DNA of 38,217 nt, taken from assembly GCA_937902665.1 (NCBI GenBank), contig CALELM010000088.1, positions 1-38,217 of the forward strand, read 5' to 3'. Shown piece after piece: positions 33,824 to 38,217 of the stretch. Each line of letters starts with the position of its first letter. Within the stretch, counting starts at the first letter, position 1. The notes beneath the pieces were generated by a model. That model saw only the letters and a list, made by a program, of their open reading frames with translations. It was not told where the DNA came from and did not search any database. Source of the DNA: an uncultured Selenomonadaceae bacterium. Lineage in GTDB: Bacteria; Bacillota; Negativicutes; Selenomonadales; Selenomonadaceae. The translations under genes were made by a program, and so were the position numbers.

Positions 33824-34906
33824 TTACTTTATGCTTTGCAGGCGTCCTGCCAAAGTTTCTGCTGGCTCGTCCTCAGCGGTCGTTGCGATGATGTCCTGCG
33901 GTCCCATCATGACGGTTGCATTGTTCACGGTAACATTTTCCTTGTCGTAACCATGATGGTAGGCTGATGCAAGGTTTCCTGCGACAAAGTAGGAGCGTTC
34001 TGCACCGCTCATAGAAGCAGCTGGTGCCGGCATGGTGAACTCTTTTCCGTTGACAAAAACGACTCCATCCTTTACCTGCACATGCTTGTTGCTGTATTCA
34101 TAGAGTTTTTTTGCATAGTCATCTCTTCTTGATTGGTTGGATGGATGGTCAGAGCCGCCGGCAAGGAGAAATGCCGCAAAGGTTTCTGCATTGTTTCCGT
34201 CCTGCTCGAGGACACGCTGCCAAACGGCTGCGCATGCACCCGGATTGTAGTTGGTATGCGTGAGGTATTCAAAGGCGAGGGAATCCGCTTCTCTTTCCTG
34301 CGGCTTTGAAATTCCCTGCTTGTCAAGTGCGTTGGCAAGAATGACGGAAGCGAGGTTATTTCCCGCAGCACTTGCCAGCACAGCAGGCCCAATAGAGTTG
34401 CGCAGGCCTTTTGCTACATGATTTTTTTGCCCATGTCCCATTTCATGCCCCAGAATGACAGCAAGCTCGTCCTCGTTTGCCATCTTGTTGAAAGAACCCG
34501 TGTTTACGCTCATGACATGCCCCATGGAGCAGAAAGCATTGAAGGTTTGCTGGTTGTTGATGAAATAGAGATAGGGCTTATCGTAGATGGATGGGTCAAC
34601 GGCGGCAATCCCTTCCGTCAGGTTTGCCATCATCGTGTCCAGACGCGCATTCAGCTCGGCATCATAGTTGATGCCGAGCTTGCTTTGAAAATTTTGCAGA
34701 AGCTCTTGCCGTCCTTCCTCTGTTTTGTCGTAATGGCTGATGATTTGCTCCACTTGGCTGGACATGGCAATTCCGCCAATCACTGCACCAAGAATGCTTG
34801 CATCTGCCTTCGGGGCAGGAAGGGCAGCATAGCTCATGCTAAAGGCAAAGGTGCCGACAGAAAGAATGGTTGCGATTTTCTTTTGAAGCTTTGTCATGTT
34901 TGTCAT
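33824..34906 (-). CDS. M48 family zinc metalloprotease
   Basis: 360 residues with an N-terminal signal peptide-like segment. The zinc motif is intact: His154-Glu155-Met-Gly-His158 (LGHEMGHGQKNH), with the third ligand Glu in QEREADSLAF near 208. A small extra domain follows (about 270-360, VKDGVVFVNG). Secreted or membrane-attached quality-control proteases such as BepA/LoiP have this fold. AAGGAGT lies 8 bases before the ATG 34906. It follows the zinc-ribbon gene by 26 bases and precedes the AI-2E transporter by 12 on the same strand, so the three are likely one transcript. Confidence 0.9.
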   Translation of the reverse strand: MTNMTKLQKKIATILSVGTFAFSMSYAALPAPKADASILGAVIGGIAMSSQVEQIISHYDKTEEGRQELLQNFQSKLGINYDAELNARLDTMMANLTEGIAAVDPSIYDKPYLYFINNQQTFNAFCSMGHVMSVNTGSFNKMANEDELAVILGHEMGHGQKNHVAKGLRNSIGPAVLASAAGNNLASVILANALDKQGISKPQEREADSLAFEYLTHTNYNPGACAAVWQRVLEQDGNNAETFAAFLLAGGSDHPSNQSRRDDYAKKLYEYSNKHVQVKDGVVFVNGKEFTMPAPAASMSGAERSYFVAGNLASAYHHGYDKENVTVNNATVMMGPQDIIATTAEDEPAETLAGRLQSIK

Positions 34907-34932
34907 GTAAGGATACTCCTTTCAAGAAAAAG

Positions 34933-35223
34933 TTATTTTGCTTTGCTGCCCCAAAAATAAACAAGGGCAGTCAGTACAAGACCAATACAGCCATAGATGG
35001 CTCCGCGTTCCGTGAATGCGTAGATGGTTGCTATGGAACAGAGGATAACGGCAAAGAGCGTTTGCTTTGTCTGTTCCTTTCGGTGAGCAAAGGTGTCATA
35101 GTCCACACCGGTTTCTTTTTGGAAGCAGGCACGGCAAAGAATCTCCTGCTCTTTTTCCTTGCCGGTATGCACCAAGGCATCCTTTTCTTCGATACTTGCC
35201 CCGCATTTATTGCATGTTACCAT
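34933..35223 (-). CDS. Small zinc-ribbon membrane protein
   Basis: 96 residues. The N-terminal half has a zinc-ribbon-like pair CNKCG and CRAC (positions 4-7 and 30-33). Two hydrophobic helices follow (about 55-70 and 74-92), ending in a basic tail. I do not recognise a named family. First gene of the minus-strand group with the M48 protease and the transporter. Confidence 0.75.
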   Translation of the reverse strand: MVTCNKCGASIEEKDALVHTGKEKEQEILCRACFQKETGVDYDTFAHRKEQTKQTLFAVILCSIATIYAFTERGAIYGCIGLVLTALVYFWGSKAK

Positions 35224-35259
35224 AATTAAAATTCACTCCTGTTTATCAAGATATCTTCT

Positions 35260-35289
35260 ATTTTATCCTAAAATGGAATTCTATGCCAG
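35260..35289 (-). promoter_or_regulatory. Putative minus-strand promoter
   Basis: On the minus strand CTGGCA, 18-base spacer, TAAAAT, about 36 bases before the zinc-ribbon gene start. The -35 is weak. Confidence 0.4.
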
Positions 35290-35337
35290 TCCTAGTTACC
35301 GCTGCTGAGTTGGAGTAATGAAAAAGCATAATGCAAC

Positions 35338-35366
35338 TTGAAAAAAATATGAAATTTCAGTAAAAT
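35338..35366 (+). promoter_or_regulatory. Putative promoter of rfbB
   Basis: TTGAAA, 17-base spacer, TAAAAT. The spacer ends with the palindrome TGAAATTTCA. Same consensus as the promoter at 18614. Confidence 0.6.
35350..35359. repeat. Palindrome shared with the exopolysaccharide promoter, copy 2
   Basis: TGAAATTTCA followed by GT; matches 18615-18624. Here it occupies the spacer just before the -10 box. Confidence 0.4.
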
Positions 35367-35452
35367 GAGAAAAGATGGAGAGAGGAAAACATTTTGTTTT
35401 TGCAAGGTGCTTTTGTTGAACTGAAAAATTTAAAGAAGCAGGAGGCTTTAAC

Positions 35453-36499
35453 ATGAAAATCGTAGTGACCGGAGGTGCCGGATTTATCGGCAGTAATTTT
35501 GTTTATTTTTTGTTGAAAAATCATCCTGAGGATGAGGTGATTTGCTATGACGCATTGACCTATGCAGGGAATATGGAAACCTTGAAGGAAGCTATGGAAA
35601 ACAAGCGGTTTAAGTTTATTCGCGGGGATATTGCAGACCGCAAGGAAGTTTACCGCATGTTTGAGACAATGAAGCCTGATATCGTGGTGAATTTTGCGGC
35701 AGAGAGCCATGTGGATCGCTCAATCGAGAATCCGGAGATTTTCTTGCGGACCAATGTGCTTGGTACGCAGGTTCTTTTGGATGCTTGCCGCAAGTACAGC
35801 ATCGATCGCTATCACCAAGTTTCCACGGATGAGGTTTATGGGGATTTGCCGCTGGATCGACCGGACTTGTTCTTTACGGAAACAACGAACCTGCATACCT
35901 CCAGCCCTTATTCGGCTTCCAAGGCTTCTGCAGACCTTTTGGTGCAGGCATATCATCGCACTTACAAGGTACCTGTAACGATTTCCCGCTGTTCCAACAA
36001 TTACGGTCCTTATCATTTTCCTGAGAAATTGATTCCGCTTATGATTATCAATGCGCTTCATGGGAAGACGCTCCCCGTGTACGGCAAGGGAGAGAATGTT
36101 CGTGATTGGCTCTATGTAGAGGATCATTGCTCTGCGATTGATTTGATTATTCGCAAGGGAAAAGTAGGCGAGGTCTACAATATTGGAGGACACAATGAGC
36201 GTCGTAACATTGATGTAGTCAAGACGATACTTTCGGAGCTTGGAAAGTCCGAGGAACTGATTGAGTATGTGGCAGATCGCAAGGGGCATGACCGCCGTTA
36301 TGCGATTGATCCCACCAAGATTCATGATGCGCTGGGCTGGGAACCTTCCACGAAATTTGATGACGGTATCAAGGCAACGGTGCAGTGGTATCTGGAACAC
36401 AAGGATTGGTGGCAAAATATCGTGAGCGGTGAATATCAGGATTATTATGAAAAAATGTATGCAAAGCGTGCTGTTTTGATGGAGTATGCAAAAATTTAG
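35453..36499 (+). CDS. rfbB: dTDP-glucose 4,6-dehydratase
   Basis: Forms dTDP-4-keto-6-deoxyglucose, an intermediate for dTDP-rhamnose and other deoxysugars. 348 residues with NAD-binding TGGAGFIGSN (6-15), NFAAESHVDRSI near 82, catalytic STDEVYGD near 123-130 (Thr-Asp-Glu) and YSASKAS (Tyr-x-x-x-Lys), and NNYGPYHFPEKLIP. GGAGG precedes the ATG. The partner genes rfbA, rfbC and rfbD are not adjacent, so they are probably elsewhere; the surface-sugar theme links it to the cluster at 18675-30791. Confidence 0.94.
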   Translation: MKIVVTGGAGFIGSNFVYFLLKNHPEDEVICYDALTYAGNMETLKEAMENKRFKFIRGDIADRKEVYRMFETMKPDIVVNFAAESHVDRSIENPEIFLRTNVLGTQVLLDACRKYSIDRYHQVSTDEVYGDLPLDRPDLFFTETTNLHTSSPYSASKASADLLVQAYHRTYKVPVTISRCSNNYGPYHFPEKLIPLMIINALHGKTLPVYGKGENVRDWLYVEDHCSAIDLIIRKGKVGEVYNIGGHNERRNIDVVKTILSELGKSEELIEYVADRKGHDRRYAIDPTKIHDALGWEPSTKFDDGIKATVQWYLEHKDWWQNIVSGEYQDYYEKMYAKRAVLMEYAKI

Positions 36500-36583
36500 C
36501 AGGTTTTAACAAAAATATGAGGAAAAAGATAGAAATAAACCTTGCTCCTACGATAAATTCACTCAAAAAAAGAGAAAATGTTG

Positions 36584-36610
36584 TTAAAATGTTTTTTTAT
36601 AACATTTTAA
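36584..36610. repeat. AT-rich perfect inverted repeat between rfbB and the next gene
   Basis: TTAAAATGTT, a 7-base spacer, AACATTTTAA. It lies in a 180-base stretch upstream of the orphan gene. It may be an operator or a weak terminator of rfbB (no clear T-run after it). Confidence 0.4.
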
Positions 36611-36688
36611 TTGAATACTTAAGTTTTTGCGAGATGCGACGATATACTTTTATGAGACACTTGATCTATGAAGTAGGAGATGGAAGCT

Positions 36689-37126
36689 ATGGGGAGCAAA
36701 GCTGTATTTGACGATGAATATTGGACGGAAGAAGCACTGCTGTCCAATCCGACTACCCAGAAGGGGTGGACGGAAAAGGTATCAAAATATTCCTTTTTTT
36801 CTCATATGGATTATATTCTCAGTTGGACGATTCCGGAGAATATCAAGGAGAAGCTTATGGGATTGGCACGGTCTGGAACTGTGATGGATACGATGTTTTC
36901 TCCGTGGGAAGCAGAAGAAATAGTATCTGCGGCACTGAACGAGGAATGGATCTGCTCTTTCTTGACAGGAAGGCAACCGCATTCCGAGCGGGTGGCTGCT
37001 GCCATTGCCTACCTGCATTGCAATCAGGTGCATTTTTCAGAAGCCGTTACGATTCCGAAGATTGTAACGAACTTGGACAAGAAGGCGGCAGGCTATCTAT
37101 ATGGAGCAGAACGGTCTGTGGGCTGA
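36689..37126 (+). CDS. Hypothetical protein, unknown
   Basis: 145 residues (MGSKAVFDDEYWTEEALL...), acidic, mixed helix, no signal peptide or membrane helix. I do not recognise a family. I take ATG 36689 because AGGAG lies about 9 bases upstream; ATG 36680 abuts that site. Single gene, codon use like its neighbours. Confidence 0.65.
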   Translation: MGSKAVFDDEYWTEEALLSNPTTQKGWTEKVSKYSFFSHMDYILSWTIPENIKEKLMGLARSGTVMDTMFSPWEAEEIVSAALNEEWICSFLTGRQPHSERVAAAIAYLHCNQVHFSEAVTIPKIVTNLDKKAAGYLYGAERSVG

Positions 37127-37219
37127 TCGATCGTGTTACCTGAGGAAGACGTTTCTCTGAAGAAGTATTTTCTGTGCTAAGAATTGATTTGCAACAGCAG
37201 TCTGTGCTGTGAAATTTTC

Positions 37220-37248
37220 TTGACAGTGTTTTCTGTCTATGGTTAAAT
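37220..37248 (+). promoter_or_regulatory. Promoter of the thrS leader
   Basis: Consensus TTGACA, 17-base spacer, TTAAAT (or 18 bases to TAAATA). Confidence 0.7.
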
Positions 37249-37255
37249 AAAGCAT

Positions 37256-37488
37256 GTGAGAGCTATGAGGAAGACATGGTACTGTGTGCGGTTCCAAAGA
37301 GAGAGACGGAAGCTGGGATCGTCTTGGACAGGCAGCAGTTGCTACTACTTCTGAGCTGCATGGAGGAAATGCCATGCCGGAGAACACTCCGTTACCAAGT
37401 CTTGAGATTGCCTGCGTGCGGGCGATAATCAGGGTGGAACCACGATGCGATGCCTCGTCCCTATGCGGGATGAGGCTTTTATTTTTTT
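37256..37488 (+). promoter_or_regulatory. T-box leader (probably threonine-specific) with terminator
   Basis: Leader between the promoter and thrS. Stem I region has AGAGAGA near 37300, and a candidate specifier with two overlapping ACU threonine codons (37344-37349). The T-box core is AGGGTGGAACCACG (37431-37444). A 10-bp terminator stem (GCCTCGTCCC with GGGATGAGGC, 37452-37476) and the T-rich tail 37477-37488 follow. It predicts that thrS is induced when tRNA-Thr is uncharged. The exact specifier is by eye. Confidence 0.85.
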
Positions 37489-37502
37489 AAGGAGATGACA
37501 AG

Positions 37503-38217
37503 ATGGTAAAAATTACATTGAAGGATGGTGCCGTTCGTGAAGCCGCAGAGGGTACGCTGATTTTGGATTTTGTGAAGGAAGTAAGCAACAGCTTGGCAAA
37601 AAAGGTGTTGGCAGCGAAGCTGGACGGAAAGACCGTAGACCTTACGACACCTATTACGAAGGATTGTGCCATAGATTTTCTGACCTTTGATGAGGCAGAT
37701 GGCAGGTGGGCGCTTCGCCATACAGGCTCGCATATTCTTGCACAGGCAGTCAAGCGCTTGTACAAGGACCAGAATGTCATGCTGGCAATCGGTCCTGCTA
37801 TCGAGAACGGTTTCTATTACGATATCGACATGGACAAGCAACTGACAGATGCAGACCTTCGTGATATTGAGAAGGAAATGAAAAAAATCGTTAAGGAGAA
37901 CCTCAAGCTGGAGCGCAGCGAGATGAGCCGGGCAGAGGCTCGAAAGCTTTTTGAGGAAAAGGGCGAGTGGGATTTTTCCTTCTCAATTCCATCAATGGGT
38001 AGATACAGAGTAAATGCATTTAGACAGCGTGGCTCGGTTGCCATGGTACTAAGACTTGTAGGTACAGTTGTTCCGACTCCTGAATCATTAAATCTTCCAC
38101 CAACGGTAATTGATTTGTATTCCCAGAAAAGAGGACTTGTATTAGTTACAGGACCAACAGGTTCTGGTAAATCTACAACGCTTGCATCGCTTGTGGGCAA
38201 AATCAATATGGAGCTGG
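37503..38217 (+). CDS. thrS: Threonyl-tRNA synthetase N-terminus joined in frame to a PilT-like ATPase segment (partial, probable chimera)
   Basis: Frame open to the right edge. Residues 1-155 are ThrS: a TGS domain (MVKITLKDGAVREA...) and the start of the editing/second additional domain with RHTGSHILAQAV (HxxxH metal/editing motif). From about codon 156 (37968) the product no longer continues as ThrS but reads WDFSFSIPSMGRYRVNAFRQ, then KRGLVLVTGPTGSGKSTTL, which is the N-terminal and Walker A part of a PilT/PilB-type secretion ATPase. The join is after EKGE, where both families could carry GE. The last 250 bases are more AT-rich and use different codons (many AGA, TTA, CCA). The synthetase catalytic core is absent. 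AAGGAG lies before ATG 37503. I regard this as a contig-end chimera, not a natural fusion. Confidence 0.85.
   Translation, partial: MVKITLKDGAVREAAEGTLILDFVKEVSNSLAKKVLAAKLDGKTVDLTTPITKDCAIDFLTFDEADGRWALRHTGSHILAQAVKRLYKDQNVMLAIGPAIENGFYYDIDMDKQLTDADLRDIEKEMKKIVKENLKLERSEMSRAEARKLFEEKGEWDFSFSIPSMGRYRVNAFRQRGSVAMVLRLVGTVVPTPESLNLPPTVIDLYSQKRGLVLVTGPTGSGKSTTLASLVGKINMEL

Noticed and set aside
1..38217. CRISPR arrays, prophage or conjugative elements
   Set aside because: No regularly spaced direct repeats, integrase, transposase or phage structural genes were seen; the only mobile-element hints are the palindrome at 32763-32804 and the adjacent toxin-antitoxin pair.

Overview
The window looks like chromosomal DNA of a diderm Firmicute of the Negativicutes (Selenomonas/Mitsuokella type). 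The signs are Gram-positive style gene control (two T-box leaders, strong AGGAGG-like ribosome binding sites), Firmicute competence genes (comEA-comEC), and an outer-membrane type beta-barrel protein carrying S-layer-homology-like repeats. The species is an inference; no rRNA is present.

Layout. 1-65: tail of an unidentified gene and a terminator. 177-4987: nucleoside salvage operon deoC-deoB-pdp-cdd-nupC. 5093-6358: CheY-like receiver, CheX-like protein and a small coiled-coil protein. 6557-6801: tRNA-Ser(GGA) and SRP RNA, then dnaX. 8726-10648: promoter, T-box leader and serA. 10807-13849: comEA-comEC. 13994-15352: gdhA. 15524-17437: an unusual fusion of a degenerate NRPS condensation-type domain with a cyclic-nucleotide-binding-type domain. 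17574-18605: holA.

18675-30791 is the most interesting region: eight same-strand, closely packed genes that look like a complete synthase-dependent exopolysaccharide machine. It encodes a sugar epimerase and a nucleotide-sugar dehydrogenase (precursors), a PilZ-GT2 processive synthase (polymerisation and inner-membrane passage), three NodB/CE4-like proteins with four such domains, of which only one keeps the full catalytic set, a GH18-like lipoprotein, and an envelope protein with two SLH-like repeats, a helical region and a beta-barrel (candidate exit channel). It resembles PNAG (Pga), Pel or alginate systems with the PgaB deacetylase and hydrolase modules split into separate proteins. A thioredoxin-reductase-like gene follows.

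31719-35223 is mostly minus strand: a HepT/MntA toxin-antitoxin pair, a 20-bp perfect palindrome resembling an IS200/IS605 end, an AI-2E family transporter, an M48 metalloprotease and a small zinc-ribbon membrane protein. The plus strand resumes with rfbB, an orphan gene, and a threonine-type T-box leader before thrS.

The last ~250 bases are not thrS: from about 37968 the open frame reads as a PilT/PilB-type ATPase with different base composition. This is most likely an assembly chimera at the contig end and should not be taken as a natural fusion without read support.
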